Below, one piece after another: positions 31,833-43,922 of a stretch of 64,000 nt of DNA (its first letter is position 1; each line of letters begins with the position of its first letter). The notes below the pieces were generated by a model. It ran no database searches. It saw only the letters and a list, made by a program, of their open reading frames with translations, and was not told the DNA's origin. The DNA lies in assembly GCA_021234155.1 (NCBI GenBank), contig JAJEKV010000024.1, positions 15,583,030 through 15,647,029 on the forward strand. The letters are read 5' to 3'. A program made the translations under genes and the position numbers. The DNA is from Isoetes taiwanensis (Eukaryota; Streptophyta; Lycopodiopsida; Isoetales; Isoetaceae).

Positions 31833-34642
31833 GCAGCATGTTTTGCCAGTTCCAAGTTACCATGCATCCTGCAAGCTCCAAGAAGGGTTGTCCAAACCAC
31901 ACAAGTAGGTTGAAATGGCATGTCCTGTATGATATTTACTGCTTCTTCCATGAAACCTACACGGGCAAGAAGATCAATTAAGCAGGCATAATGCTGCTCC
32001 ATTGGTGTAATATTGTGACCTTGGCACATCAAATGTATATAGTGATGTCCATCAACCATTCCCACATGGCTGCAGACAGATAATATAGAAATGAAGGTGA
32101 ACTCATTTGGCATCATGCCTTCACGCTGCATTTCTTCAAAAAAGATAAATGCCATCTTAATATTCCCATGGCGGCAGTACCCCGCAACCATTGTACTCCA
32201 AGAGATAACATCATGGATTGGCATCATGGTGAACACTTTGTGGGCCTCCTCTATACTTCCACAACTGGCATACATGTCAATTAGATAATTATTCAAAGAC
32301 AAATCCTGCATGTAATCTGAATTCCTGATGTAGTTGTGCACTAATCTCCCCCCCTCCAGTGCTGCTGTTCCAGCACACACATTGAGAATACTGAGAAGGG
32401 TGATCTTGTCTGGTTCTATGCCTTCTTCTTTCATTCTCTCAAAAACATCAATAGCCATTGCTGCATCTTTGACATTCCCATAACCTAAGATTATTGCTGT
32501 CCAAGAAACCACATTATGATTGTCAATTCTATTGAATACCTCAACTGCATCATAAATGCTTCCGGCTTTAACATACATGTCAATGAGTGCACTTCCGACA
32601 GAGATGTTCAGTTTATGTCCAGCAGATATTATGTGGGCATGGACCCACCTACCTTGATTCAAGGAGCCTGTGAAGGCACATGCATTCAAACATGTGACAA
32701 AAGCCACTGGATCCAATTTCAAGCATTCTCCATGCATTTTTATAAGTATCTTAAGGGCTTCATTATGGTCTCCAAATTCAATATATCCTGCAACCATAAC
32801 AGTCCATGAGATGACACTTCGTTCCGTCATTCTGTCAAACACCTCATTTGAGGACATCAAACATCCACATTTTGCATACATGTCAATGAGGGCATTGCCT
32901 ATGGCAAGATCATCCTCAAAGCCACATGTTGTGAGTTTTGCATGGACATGTTTGCCTTGTCCAAGATCTCTAATGCTAGCAAGAGCATTTAAAACACTTA
33001 TAAAGGTAACTTTATTGGGATAAATACCTATCTTTAGCATTTGACTGTAGAGCATAAGGGACTCCTCCCAGCTCCCATACTGTTGGTAGCCTGTGATCAT
33101 CGTCGTCCACGAAACCACATCTCGTACATGTATGCTCTCAAACACTGTTCCAGCATCTACCATGCTTCCAGATTTGGCGTACATATCAATTAATGCATTT
33201 CCGACATTAGGATACAGAACTTGTCCGCTTGTTTTCAACCATGCATGCACCAACTTGCCATTTTCTGATGATGACGCCCTTGCACATGCATTCAAAATAG
33301 TCACAAGCGTAATATTATTTGGTTTTACACCTTCCACGAACATTTGGCTCATGAGTCTGAGGGCTCCTCCCACACCTCCATGCTTGCAATATCCTGCAAC
33401 TAAAGAGTTCCATGAGATTACATCTCGTGTATCCAACCTATCAAACAGTTCAAAGCCATTACTTGCTTCTCCACACTTAGAATACATATCTACAAGCATA
33501 CTACCCACAAAGACATCTAACCCAAGACCAGTCTTTATGATGTATGTATGGACCCATTTTCCATCCTCCAGCCTGTTGATTCTAGTACATGCAGTAAGAA
33601 CACTGACAAAAGTGATTGTGTTTGGATCAATGCCTAGACCAATCATTTTTCTAAATAGTTCAATAGCTCTCATGTCCTCTCTATGTTCTATATTCCCCGC
33701 AATCATTGAATTCCAAGACACTGCATTGAGAGTTGGCATTCTCTCAAACACTTGATTAGCACAGTCAATACTTCCACACTTAGAGTACATGCCAATAAGA
33801 GCATTATTTACAAAGACATCAAATCCACAGCCAGATTTGATGATGTTCATGTGAATTTGCTTTCCACTCTCTAGGTCTGCTTCTTTATTACATGCACTAA
33901 GAATGCTAACAAATGTTACTGTATTTGGATTCAGGCCATTGTTTTCCATTTTCCTGAAAAGATGTACAGCAATTTCAGTTTCATCATTTTTCACATACCC
34001 TGCAATGATAGTGTTCCATGAGACGACGTCTTGAGAAGGCATCAAATGGAAGGCCTGGTCTGCGTCTCTGATACTACCGCATTCTATATACATATCAATT
34101 AGGAAATTACTCACAGAAACATCTGCAACAAATTCATATTCTATAATGCAAGCATGAACAAGTTTTCCCAGCTCCAAAGATTCCAACTTCGTGCATGCCT
34201 TTAGAAGGGAAATGAAAGTGACTTTGTCTGGCGTAACCGATTCAAACTCTAATTGTCTAAAGAGTGCAAAAGCTGCTTCAGCACGCCCATGGTCAATACA
34301 ATCACCAAGTAATGTTGTCCATCCAAATACATTCCGTTGAGGCATGGTGTCAAATATCTCAATTGCATCTTGCAGATTCCCATTCTTGGCATACATGATT
34401 AGCAGAGTATTTAAGAGAAATGTGCTTCCCTTGCATAGAGATATAATCATATGGGCATGGACCCACTTCCCATCTGCAAATCCCTTGCATCCCCGCAAGA
34501 GATAAACATAAGTGTCGGAGCATGGCCGAATCATTAAGTTGTTCCCTACATCTTTTAGCTTTGATCTTTCTGGTAGACATGAATCGGAAACTGAAGCAAC
34601 ATGATTACTGGTGAAAAGGAGTTGTTTAGCAGCGATCTGCAT
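31736..34642 (-). CDS. PLS-class pentatricopeptide-repeat protein (organelle RNA-binding), E domain truncated
   Basis: A single intronless frame of 968 codons. PLS-class PPR proteins bind single-stranded RNA in mitochondria or chloroplasts, and many act in C-to-U editing site recognition. Eight repeat triplets are visible, each with an S-motif core such as VSWNTIIAGY, VSWNSMIAGN or ISWTVMVAGY, an LIDMYxKCGS block and a TFxSxLxAC block. Near the C-terminus are YACLIDLLARVG and TCVVWTTLLGACRMHGNLEL, the start of an E1 region. It stops after LLLANAYLYSVAELGRF, so E2, E+ and DYW are missing. The ATG at 34642 gives an N-terminus with no acidic residue in the first 19 positions, compatible with an organelle transit peptide. 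The end coincides with the 83-bp duplication, so the C-terminus is probably secondarily altered. Specific target is unknown. Confidence 0.95.
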   Translation of the reverse strand: MQIAAKQLLFTSNHVASVSDSCLPERSKLKDVGNNLMIRPCSDTYVYLLRGCKGFADGKWVHAHMIISLCKGSTFLLNTLLIMYAKNGNLQDAIEIFDTMPQRNVFGWTTLLGDCIDHGRAEAAFALFRQLEFESVTPDKVTFISLLKACTKLESLELGKLVHACIIEYEFVADVSVSNFLIDMYIECGSIRDADQAFHLMPSQDVVSWNTIIAGYVKNDETEIAVHLFRKMENNGLNPNTVTFVSILSACNKEADLESGKQIHMNIIKSGCGFDVFVNNALIGMYSKCGSIDCANQVFERMPTLNAVSWNSMIAGNIEHREDMRAIELFRKMIGLGIDPNTITFVSVLTACTRINRLEDGKWVHTYIIKTGLGLDVFVGSMLVDMYSKCGEASNGFELFDRLDTRDVISWNSLVAGYCKHGGVGGALRLMSQMFVEGVKPNNITLVTILNACARASSSENGKLVHAWLKTSGQVLYPNVGNALIDMYAKSGSMVDAGTVFESIHVRDVVSWTTMITGYQQYGSWEESLMLYSQMLKIGIYPNKVTFISVLNALASIRDLGQGKHVHAKLTTCGFEDDLAIGNALIDMYAKCGCLMSSNEVFDRMTERSVISWTVMVAGYIEFGDHNEALKILIKMHGECLKLDPVAFVTCLNACAFTGSLNQGRWVHAHIISAGHKLNISVGSALIDMYVKAGSIYDAVEVFNRIDNHNVVSWTAIILGYGNVKDAAMAIDVFERMKEEGIEPDKITLLSILNVCAGTAALEGGRLVHNYIRNSDYMQDLSLNNYLIDMYASCGSIEEAHKVFTMMPIHDVISWSTMVAGYCRHGNIKMAFIFFEEMQREGMMPNEFTFISILSVCSHVGMVDGHHYIHLMCQGHNITPMEQHYACLIDLLARVGFMEEAVNIIQDMPFQPTCVVWTTLLGACRMHGNLELAKHAAKEILKLDPCNASAFLLLANAYLYSVAELGRF

Positions 34643-34659
34643 GTAAATTGGCGAGCAAC

Positions 34660-35140
34660 AATTTGCTGCTTATTAGAAAAATATCGTCAGAACCCATGAA
34701 CGAATTTGCAAAACTACATAGCTTATCTTATGTTTTGACAAATTTCGCCACGTACATCTAACTTTCCAAAGATTTAATGAATGCCCTTGGTCAATGCACA
34801 ATGTATTTTATAGTTTTATAAAAATTGTTCAAAATACCCTCAAATCAAATGCCCTTACCCTTGCGTTTCATTATAATTTTAAGTATTGCCGAGACCTATA
34901 ACGTGTTTTCTTTTTCCAATTTTTGGGTTGCCCCTAGGGGGGCAAACCCTCGTTTGTATGGGGTTGTGGCATATCCCGAGTATATGCTGGAATATACTCA
35001 GAATATGTTGTTGACTACTAAAAACGGAGTGTACCCTGTAAACTGGCAGTTGTTTGCGTTCTAAATCCAGGATGGTCCAACCGGTTAACCGGCATGGCAG
35101 AGAGAAGCTGGCTCAGGCTGTAGCTGGTTCTGGGTTCTTG
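34660..35140. other. PPR upstream region, no gene seen
   Basis: Non-coding sequence upstream of the minus-strand PPR start. I see no conserved element. Confidence 0.4.
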
Positions 35141-35149
35141 TCGAACTTC

Positions 35150-35860
35150 CTAGGAATTTTTTGCTCTAAAATTTGATTCAAGTAGGCTCGAAAGGTATTC
35201 CGGCGAATGGGGTCGTGAAATCTTGAAGAAATCCTTAAGCTCCATGGATCCCCGATTGAAGTAAACGGACTCAATAACAGAGTTCAACTTGAAGTTAGCA
35301 GCATCAGAGATGGTCATCAGAAGGAAAACAACTGTTTTCTCAGCCAAACAGGGTATTTTAAAAAAAAAGGATCTGCAGGCGGAAATTTTCAGATTAGAAT
35401 CATTCAAAGGAAATAACCAAAGGATCAAGAGCATAAAATTACAGAGATACATTAATTGCTGAGTCCAAGGTGATCATGGTTTAGATTGGGCTTCCGATGC
35501 TTGACTTCCAGGAAAAGCTCTGGACTTCTCTGAAAACGATAGCAGGAATGATTCAGTGCTCTTCAACAAGGTCCTATTCAGCCTGTGCGAAACAATCCAG
35601 AGTATGTTCAGCTGCAAAAGGTTGATTACCTGTTTTATAGAGAGCTGTAGTTAGAGATCTTCATACGATATGATTAATAGAAGAGTGTTTTTACCTTTTA
35701 TGCAAGCGCCGAACTCCATCGCCCGCAGTTGGTGATCTCTTTCTATTGGAAATCCAAGCCAAATTGGAAATCTATGATTTATAGGAAAGCAGGCATGCAT
35801 TGGCACATGCAAAAAGCCGGAATAAGCATGCAGAGCTCGAAGGCATGCAGTCTGCATGGA
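35150..35860 (-). CDS. possible small spliced gene, unknown product (tentative)
   Basis: On the minus strand an ATG at about 35721 begins MEFGACIK and runs into a donor-like AAAG^GTAAAA. Upstream at about 35780 is a TATA-like CCTATAAATC. Acceptor-like CTTTTGCAG and TTTTCAG sites lie near 35610 and 35535. A further acceptor-like CCGCCTGCAG near 35373 leads into an open stretch with ESVYFNRGSMELKDFFKIS and then SPEYLSSLLESNFRAKNS before a stop at 35150. The exon chain is inferred and no family is recognised. Confidence 0.2.
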
Positions 35861-36660
35861 GCGGATTCGTGGTCGGAAGCAGCGCCATAACCGAAGCTCC
35901 AGTTCTGCATCACCGGAGCGGAAGTGGTCGCCATGGCCATGGCGTTTCAGATAACGTCAATGAATTTTCGTAAGGCCCTTAGCTCGAACCTTACCTAGAC
36001 TGTAGGATTCAGACAGTGTCAGTTTCGTACTGCCAGCTCGTCCTCCCTTTCTTTTCGTATCGCAAGTATGAGATAGGTGGAGACTGACAGCTCAATGCCA
36101 CACGTGCCTACCTACCCTGCAATTTTCCCGTTGAAGCTTTATCTCACCCGTTTATTGTGGTGATAACTTTTAAAGTAAGGTTTCCTATGTATTCAAGGTT
36201 ATGTTTCTACATAAAGTTGCTTTTTTTGGCCCTAGGGGGGGTGTTGACATGTGGCCAAGGTGAAAGTATCAGTCCCCCCAGCCATTTTTTCCTTTTTATC
36301 TTCCTAGTGGTTGGCATTTTTCACTACAATTTCTCCTTGACTTAATGGATCAAGGGGTCTAATTCCAATGTCATGGGCCATCAGGTTGTGGGTTCAATTT
36401 CGTTCTTGGTATTTGGTTCCCCTTGGTTCTTGGTTTTGTAATGAATGTGAAGGTTGCGATTGGATGTCTTGAATGCTACAATTGGTCATGTAATATGTTA
36501 TTTGATTGCAAAGGCTCAAGTGGCGTGTACACAAGTTCCTACTTCTTGCTGTATAGGATACAACTTATCGTAACAATGGCATTATATTGTAACAATGGCA
36601 TTTGGCATGTTGTTAAATTTCCTGATGTTTTGTACCCAAAATTAATTGACACCAACCAAC

Positions 36661-36750
36661 TTAAACGCACATATTAGAAATGGGATTATTATATTAGCAA
36701 AGCACTTAAACGCGCATATTTGAAACGGGATTGTTATATTACCAAAGCAC
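36661..36750 (+). repeat. two tandem copies of a 45-bp unit
   Basis: TTAAACGCACATATTAGAAA at 36661 and its variant at 36706 are followed by the same GGGATT, ATATTA and CAAAGCAC words. Confidence 0.9.
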
Positions 36751-37510
36751 GAATTGGTTCTTTTTTACCATTGGGTATTCTATTCTTAATATTTGTGTGC
36801 ATTCACTAAGAAAAAAGAAGTATGTATTCATACAGGCCGTGTACAATTTTATTACTAATATAAAGCATTATTCATGAATGGCTAATATATTTTAGACATA
36901 ACATAATCTTGTCAATCACAATTGGTCTAGGCACTGAGCTTTACAAGCCTCTTCTTGGTCCATGTACAATTCATAATAAAATTCCATGTTCAAACCATTA
37001 ATAAGCCCCGACATAAGAAATGACCGAACCATGAAAACGAAAGACAACAAGAAACATGAAAACACACTCTCGGGCCACCGGAGGGCAACCCTTCGTGCGC
37101 AGCACCTTGTTAAAAGTTTCAAAATTAACAAAATAATGCCACCAAGGTTGCACTCAGGTTTAAGAATAGGATGTTGAAAGCGAGTAGCAAAAAGCTTTGG
37201 GAAAAATAATGGCTTTCTCTAAAATCAGATTTCATGGTTAAGGGATAAAACAGTCATCTGCAACCCCTTGCCATACTTTCGGACATTGCTTCCTCGTACA
37301 TAAGAATCACTAAAAATTTCGCCCCAATTCAGAAACTAAAATCCGAGACGATTCCAAAATAGTAAGAATCGCTTTAGTCTGAGCTATGGTTGCGAAGATA
37401 TGTCCAACTGAAGTTTATCTTCTATTTATAGATGTCTCCACGACTTTAACCTTTCTTTTAGCAAGCACTTGCATGTTATATATTTAGGGCACTAATTAGA
37501 ACCGAGCTCG

Positions 37511-37666
37511 TACCATATCGAAGTTTATTGTTAAATCTTATGTCCCATTTCTATGGACTATATGTATATCGTATACCCATCTATGACGTACCATATGGAA
37601 GTTGATTGTTAAATCCTGCATCCCATTTTTATGGACTATATGTATATCGTATACTCATCTATGGCA
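37511..37666 (+). repeat. two tandem copies of a 78-bp unit
   Basis: The unit from TACCATATCGAAGTTTATTG (37511) recurs at 37589, sharing ATGGACTATATGTATATCG. A few substitutions separate them. Confidence 0.9.
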
Positions 37667-37669
37667 TAT

Positions 37670-39250
37670 ATAAGAAAGTTCATTTTTTATTCTTATACCC
37701 CATTTCCTGCTTAAGCTCATGGAGAAGGAAAATAGTTGGAGAAGTTGGGTTGTTTTAGAAATACATGAAGTATTGCCAGTGCATCATTGTCGTGGAAGGA
37801 AAAAAAATATATAGTGTGCTACAATTTGCTTCACAAAAATTTTCAATTCTTGTCACTGCTTTTAAGTGCTTGAGCCAACAAATCTTAGGCAAGTTCATAA
37901 AAACCACTGGATTGAGAATATGACTACCTTCAGACTTAGTTAAAACCAATCACAATCAATAAGCATGAGTTACAAGCCTTTGCTGAAGCTTTGCCTTCAA
38001 ACCTAGTCATAGTTGAGTTACTTGACTTTCTCCCAATACAATGATGTAGGAGGTTATAAACCAATGGAATAAAACACATGGCGCAGACTAATGCCTAATT
38101 CTAAAAGACTGTAATAGCATTGCTTCGTTCAGTCTAATGTCTATTGCAGTATGCTCTTTTATGTCATGAACTTTTTTGGTCGGGAAATGCTGAGTGATGT
38201 CTTAAAAGAGTACTATACTTGAAAACAGCAGAATGAGGTTTATGAACACAAAGATGATATTTTTTCATGGAACAACTAAAATAAAAAACATGGATGCTAG
38301 TATGGGAACGTACAAAAGGCTTATGTTGTATGTTAATGGAAAATATTAACTTTTGGCACATTTAATTTATGAGCTTCAGCTCTATAACTGGATTACTAGG
38401 TGAAATAACTATGCTTATCATGTTGTTATGCTTAAACTATTCATAAGAAAATAGTAAAACTGAATTCTAGGTTCTATGAGCCTATCTAATATATTAAGGG
38501 ATACCATAGACTGTGGCCTAGATAATAACTAGGAAGGATATTAAGGGAATGTTAGCATCATATATGGAACTTTATTTTTGTTTTAAACAATATAATGTGA
38601 AGTTTTGATGTAAATATAAATAAGAAAAAAGATATTGACATTCTCTTTGGGCTTGAAAGTTACTTTAGCATTTGTACTTCTAGCCCAGGCTTGCTTTATG
38701 GTCAACGTGGCAAAAGAAGATTGTGAACTAAGATGGAACCGTTGAACCCTAAATTTGAGTTAAACCATTGAGATAAATTCTAAGCATGATTGAGGTCAAG
38801 TATAGATCAATTTGAACTCAACTCGGAGTAGATATAGTGAAAACATTGATCCTATAGAACACATGCCTATAATTCCCAGCCTTGCTATCAACGACGTTTA
38901 TAGTCCTTTATAGCCGCTCCATGGTCACAAATGAAATCCCAAATGTGCAATTCGGGCAAAATCAAGTTCAACTAATATGACTTTAGCATTGGCAATCGAT
39001 AAAACTTGTGAATTGGATGTAAATGTAAGGTAGAGGGTAGGCTACATGAATAAATATTGGACATAAAAATAAGGTTAAGGGTAGGGTAAATTGTGCTTAG
39101 ACTGGGTGTAAAAGTATGGAATCGAGTATTCTACTTCGATAACACAAAACTATATACATAGGGGTTTCTATGGAGGCGAGCTGTATACATAGGGGTTTCT
39201 CCCAACCTGATGCGCATATGCCATATGCTCCTAACATAGATGTGAACCCC
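37670..39250. other. no recognisable gene
   Basis: AT-rich anonymous sequence. I see no domain, RNA gene or repeat that I can support. Confidence 0.4.
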
Positions 39251-39261
39251 CTGGGTAAAAC

Positions 39262-40685
39262 AATAAACTACCTCGAAGGGTAGTGACAATCCATCCATCC
39301 ATCATATCAAATACAATAATATACCAGTACATCAATAAAGCTCCTACCCCGGCTCAGACTCGAGAGGGAAGTCGACCAATGGCTAGGGGTCTTTAGATAG
39401 AACAGACCGAGTTATGGCAATGACTGTGTTGGCAATAAACAATACCTAGAATTGACCACTCCATACGCCCCTCCTGTGCATACTTTGGAGATAGGCTAAA
39501 TCAAGCTCTGATGTGACTGTAATCTGTTGAAGATGCAATCTCATAGTATCACCCAATGGACTACTCTGGGTTGCATCTCCCCAGTCCGATGAGGTAGCAA
39601 GGGTTGCATCTCCCCTTCCCGGAGTGCATTGGCTCTATGGGCAGCTAGAGGATCGTGGCAACACACGTCCTTACCCAATTGAGCTCCCTAAAACAAGAGC
39701 CAGGCCGACACCTACAACTCTTGAGAGTCAGAGCGACATCACTGATCCAGGAAGTGTCAAACTCATACCTGGCCCACACGAAATGACTGATTATAAGCCT
39801 AGCGATTATAAGCCTAGCCCGCTATGGGACCCTAATAGCCGTGCTCAGCAAGGTCCTCCCTTCACTTTGCCACTGACCCCGTTGTGTGGTGCTCAATCAC
39901 TCCATTGCTTCCATAGCCTGGAATGCTCTATGCATAGGCTACATGTAATAGGAACTAAGGGGTCTAAACTACATATAAATAATAGCTACTAGATCTCTAC
40001 CCCTCTTCTTAATGCTCAAGAGAAGATGCAAGTCATAAGATCAATTAACATCATATAACATCATAACATGATAAATTACAAGAACAATAACTAATCCTAT
40101 TCACAGGCAACTAATTTCAGGTTAGGGTTCATTGATTAGGGTCCATGATCAGAACTGCGGGTTCTAGGATGGCTCTACTAGAAGTACGACATGTCAATTC
40201 ATCTGAAATGCTAATTTTTAGATAATCTACTTAAGAACCTAAAGAACTGCTACCAGCTCCAGTGTCTTCATCGACATGCATGTGATTTCTGGTAGATTCC
40301 CCTCTCTTGGTGCACGCGCGTTCCTGGGGCTGCTATAGTAGTCTATGCGGTAGAAGACGATCTTAGAAAGAGAGTCATGGGCGCGCAAGCTAGGGTCAAA
40401 CACTGCTAGAACTAGAAAACAGTCTAGGTCTAAGGTTTATCCTTTAGTAGGTTAGGATTTACATGATATGCCACGTGGATCCAATGGGATACGCCTGTGT
40501 GGCAGATCACCTATAAGATGAGGCCATGTGAAAATGGCTTCCTTCCTAACGTTATCTAAGTTATATAGCTAACTTGGCCATACCCCTCCCCACACTAATG
40601 TATACAAGTCTACTAATATAGCCTTGTATGGTGACGTGACCTAAAATATATGTAGTTATACCATATATTTTAAAGGGTTGTCACA
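39262..40685 (-). mobile_element. LTR-like repeat, minus orientation, 3' LTR of a Ty3 element
   Basis: About 1.4 kb is clearly similar to the inverse of 44503-45858. On the minus strand it begins TGTGACAACCC at 40685. It is preceded by a purine-rich TGAAGAAAGGAGAA (40699-40686), the expected polypurine tract of a 3' LTR. Integrase and chromodomain remnants on the same strand lie just upstream, as in a Ty3 element. The distal end near 39262 is set by loss of similarity, so it is approximate. The reading frame at 39624-39992 is probably chance. Confidence 0.75.
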
Positions 40686-40834
40686 TTCTCCTTTCTTCAG
40701 CATTATGTTAAGGTGAAACAAACATGCATCAACCTTAAACAACAATAGGAATAGAGAAGATGACACTTAGAATTTTATTGTAGGGATAAACTTCTGATAT
40801 TTATTTACCCACAATTGTAAAGGTTCATATACTT

Positions 40835-41275
40835 ATACAAAATTGACTAGCCAGCAGTTGCTGCTTCATGTGTATCCTGGTGCTTGGCCGCTCTTGCGGC
40901 AACAAGCCTTGCATCTGTGCGTGGCTTGGTTGGTGTGGCTGATTTGGAAGCGGCGGCGGTTGTGGATCTTTCAGGGGATTCAACAGCCTGCAGCCTCTCT
41001 GATTCCTCGACTCAGGTACAAGCTATTTCAAAGCTTTCTGGTGTTCCCGGGATTAGTAGAGCGGAATTTTGCCATTTGGCGGGACTTCTTGGGTGTTGTA
41101 GATGGTGATGGTCGGTTTGTACAGCAGTAGAGTTGCAGTTTTTCTGTGAGTTTGTTGTGGAGTGTCGAGGTATCGCTGTCTCTTTGGGGCAGTTCTCCTT
41201 CCTCCTCACTTGCTTTGTAACATTACCATTCTTTTAATATATTGATGACACAGTTCTTCCAAAAAAAAAAAAAAA
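40835..41275 (+). mobile_element. L1-type LINE fragment with poly(A) end
   Basis: A short open frame reads VAWLVWLIWKRRRLWIFQGI and further helical residues, the usual C-terminal end of plant L1-type ORF2. A 3' untranslated stretch leads to ATATTGATGACACAGTTCTT and an A15 run at 41261-41275. It is 5'-truncated and inserted between the Ty3 coding remnant and its LTR. I could not find a target duplication. Confidence 0.75.
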
Positions 41276-41671
41276 TTTATATAGCCTCAACAATTTTAAT
41301 ATTATAATAACATAGTAACATAATTAGGAGTTAAAATTAAGATAAAATCTTATAGCTCGTATTTCTTCCATGGTATGCTCCTTCCATTTGTTGCCCTCGT
41401 ACTATTGGCCTGCAAGTAGCACATCATGTTAAATTAAGTAACAAATTGTGGTTTCAAGGCTCTACTCCCTCTAACTAAGTTAACCTTCATAGATGCAACA
41501 TTAATGCGGGGGGGAGGGGGGAGGCTTCCCTTATAATGGCCGCGGGAAGTGTGTCCTATCATGCCTATAATGAATGCATGTCTAATCCCTACCCATTGTC
41601 ACCCTTGGCATAGGAGGTTGCCTATACTCCATAATGGCCATAGACCTTGGGTGGTTCGTTATCATGTAACC

Positions 41672-42430
41672 CTATCCATGTTCTAAGATGAATGCATGCA
41701 CTCTCATTTGGCCCCGTGCTGCCTCACACTCATCTTGGAGCTCATTGTCAACTCCATCAGTGACGCGCCTACCTTGGCATTGGTCCAAAAATTTTGGGTA
41801 TTGTTTTTCTAGATCTGATTTATTAAGTACCCATGTTGCGTCTTCCACAATCAAGTGCTTCCACTTGACCAGATATTGGAGGAATCGAGATCTTCTTGTT
41901 TACCTTATATCCCATATCAAGAGAACTTACGTGGAAGACTTTGTTAACATTCAAGTGAGCAGAGAGATCCAATTCATAGGATTGATTACTTACTCTTGAA
42001 CAATGTTACAATTGTCCCCCGAACCTTAGAACAAGCTTCTTGCAATTTTTCTGAGTTGGAGCTTCGATTGTTGACTTTTATCTTAGGCCAAACACTATCC
42101 TCGATTTGAAATTCTCTTACGATCTTGTGCTTATCGGCTAAGCTCTTTTGCCGACTTATTGCTCATGCTTAGCTTCATCCCAATCCTGTTGAAGAGGTCC
42201 TTTCAAAAGGCACTCATGAACTAAGGATCCTTGGTGTAGATGATCTCCCTTCGCAATCCATACAAGCTAAAAACATCCCTCATGAATAGCAAGGCAATAT
42301 CCAATGCCTTGTCAGTGATTCGACATGGCAAAAAATGTGCTATCTTCGACAACTTGTCGACCATTATGGGAAAAATCTTTCCTATGCCTTTTTTCTCTTG
42401 GTTCTTTATGGTCTTTTTGTGATTTCTATA
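41672..42430 (-). pseudogene. Ty3 chromovirus integrase and chromodomain remnant
   Basis: On the minus strand, about 42370-42180 reads MVDKLSKIAHFLPCRITDKA then FSLYGLRREIIYTKDP and a stop. This is the central integrase core, with the usual SDRDP changed to YTKDP so that the catalytic Asp is lost. After many stops, about 41885-41790 reads QYLVKWKHLIVEDATWVLNK, a typical chromodomain. It stops at 41672. The order integrase, chromodomain, polypurine tract, LTR continues toward lower coordinates, interrupted by one LINE fragment. Confidence 0.85.
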
Positions 42431-43093
42431 CCGATCTTTTTATTTGTGAATTATATATTTATCCTTTTACACCTATTTTGTCAAAACACCATAGACGCCT
42501 ATATGCATGAAATAATTAGTCTTAATTGATTTGATAACCAAAATTTTGCATCTAACTTCTGCAAATGGTTAATATGTTAGGACTAACTTGTGTTATGGGA
42601 GATGCTGTTTTTTTATTTTTTTGTTTGAAAAAAAATAAAAATTCAAAAAACATCGGCAATTTCATTAACATGTAAACTATTAAATATATCACGAATCCCA
42701 TAACACACCAAAACAAAAAATTTCCCCTTTTTTTCCTTTGGATACAAAGGGCGGCCGCTATTTTGCTTTTTTATTTTATATCAAACCAAAAAATACATCT
42801 CCATGTTTCTCACAAGATGGAACTATGGCTATCGACCCTGAAAACAAAGTGCCTAGGCTCCTCCAGAATACAGATCATTGGGAGCTCTAACTTCGTTGCC
42901 CTGTTTGTGAGACTGCCGCAAATAACCACCTCAAATGCATGAGGAAGGGATAGACCACCAACCGTATCAAAAAAATGTAGCATATAGCAAAAACTATTTG
43001 TGGATATAATATCTAGCACAATGGTTCCAGGGGGATTTGATATGGATGTAAAAATTACAATTCTTACAATCTCTAAAATAATTGAATGGGTCA

Positions 43094-43097
<4 letters not shown>

Positions 43098-43130
<33 letters not shown>
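43098..43130 (+). repeat. long A run
   Basis: About 33 consecutive A residues, probably the tail of a plus-strand retroposed segment whose body (about 42600-43097) shows nothing recognisable. Confidence 0.85.
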
Positions 43131-43132
<2 letters not shown>

Positions 43133-43201
43133 AACATAGATTGAAGATAAAAACAATTACGTTAGCTCACTGGTTATATTAGTCAAAGTAGCCTTATTAG
43201 A

Positions 43202-43922
43202 ACATTGGGTTATTTTGGGTTGTAGCAAGAAGCTAGTAAGTTCATGCTACAGATTGCTTACCTCCTCAAATACTTTATCACCTTCTCGAAAATGACACTT
43301 ACAGACTTTGCCTTCTCAATGGCAATCCATCTGGAACCTTGTTTGGTCTAAATATAATCCTCCAAAGGTAAATGTTCTACTTTGGCAGGTTATTCATCGC
43401 TCTTTGAGAGTTAATGAGATGGTTCATCACTTTAAGCCGGGAGTAAGCCCACTTTGCCCAATGTGTGAGCGGTGCATTGAAACATTGGAGCACTGTTTAT
43501 ATTTGTGTGCAGAGCTGAGTAGTCTTAGGTCCTGGCTGCATTCTCTTTTTGGAGTATCTTTGGATAGTCAGCACTTTTTTTGGGTATTTATCCAAATCAG
43601 TGGACTGCTTCTAAAAGGATTGCATTTCACATGGCAAAGTCTTGGCTAATATGGAGTGTATGGAAGCGAAGGCAAAGAAAGGTCTTTTATGATATGAGTA
43701 TTTCTTCTCAGGTGGTGCTTCAAGAAATTCGTAAGAAGTTGTATAATTGCTTTCAGATCTCCAATTGGCCTGATCGTATTAAAATTCCAATATGGAGTGA
43801 TCATCTAAAAGTGATTGATGCTTCAGGGACATTTCTTACTTCTGGAAGTACTTTGTAATATTTTGAGTGTATAATATGAAGTAAATCACGTTCTTCAAAA
43901 AAAAAACATTGGGTTATTTTGG
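43202..43922 (+). mobile_element. L1-type LINE fragment with perfect 17-bp target duplication
   Basis: ACATTGGGTTATTTTGG occurs at 43202-43218 and again at 43906-43922, directly after the terminal A run. The insert (43219-43905) encodes the C-terminal zinc-binding region of L1-type ORF2: NPPKVNVLLWQVIHRSLRVN, CPMCERCIETLEHCLYLC, then after a frameshift near 43590 SWLIWSVWKRRQRKVFYDM. The 687-bp insert is a 5'-truncated product of target-primed reverse transcription. One frameshift is visible in the coding part. Confidence 0.93.

Noticed and set aside
32091-33755. Plus-strand open frames opposite the PPR gene
   Set aside because: They are antisense shadows of the repeated PPR codon pattern and have no domain.
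36310-36410. Possible tRNA-derived SINE (box A- and box B-like words with GGGTTCAATTTC)
   Set aside because: The words are imperfect, no A or T tail or target duplication was found, and no second copy is visible.
39624-39992. Open frame rich in Pro and Arg inside the LTR-like repeat
   Set aside because: A similar frame appears in the inverted LTR copy only because the DNA is similar; it is disrupted there and has no recognisable domain.
40835-41290. Target duplication for the L1-type fragment
   Set aside because: No convincing direct repeat of 8 bp or more was found on both sides, so none is claimed.
41500-41530. G-run as a possible G-quadruplex regulatory site
   Set aside because: A single short poly-G stretch inside decayed Ty3 sequence, without any gene nearby to regulate.
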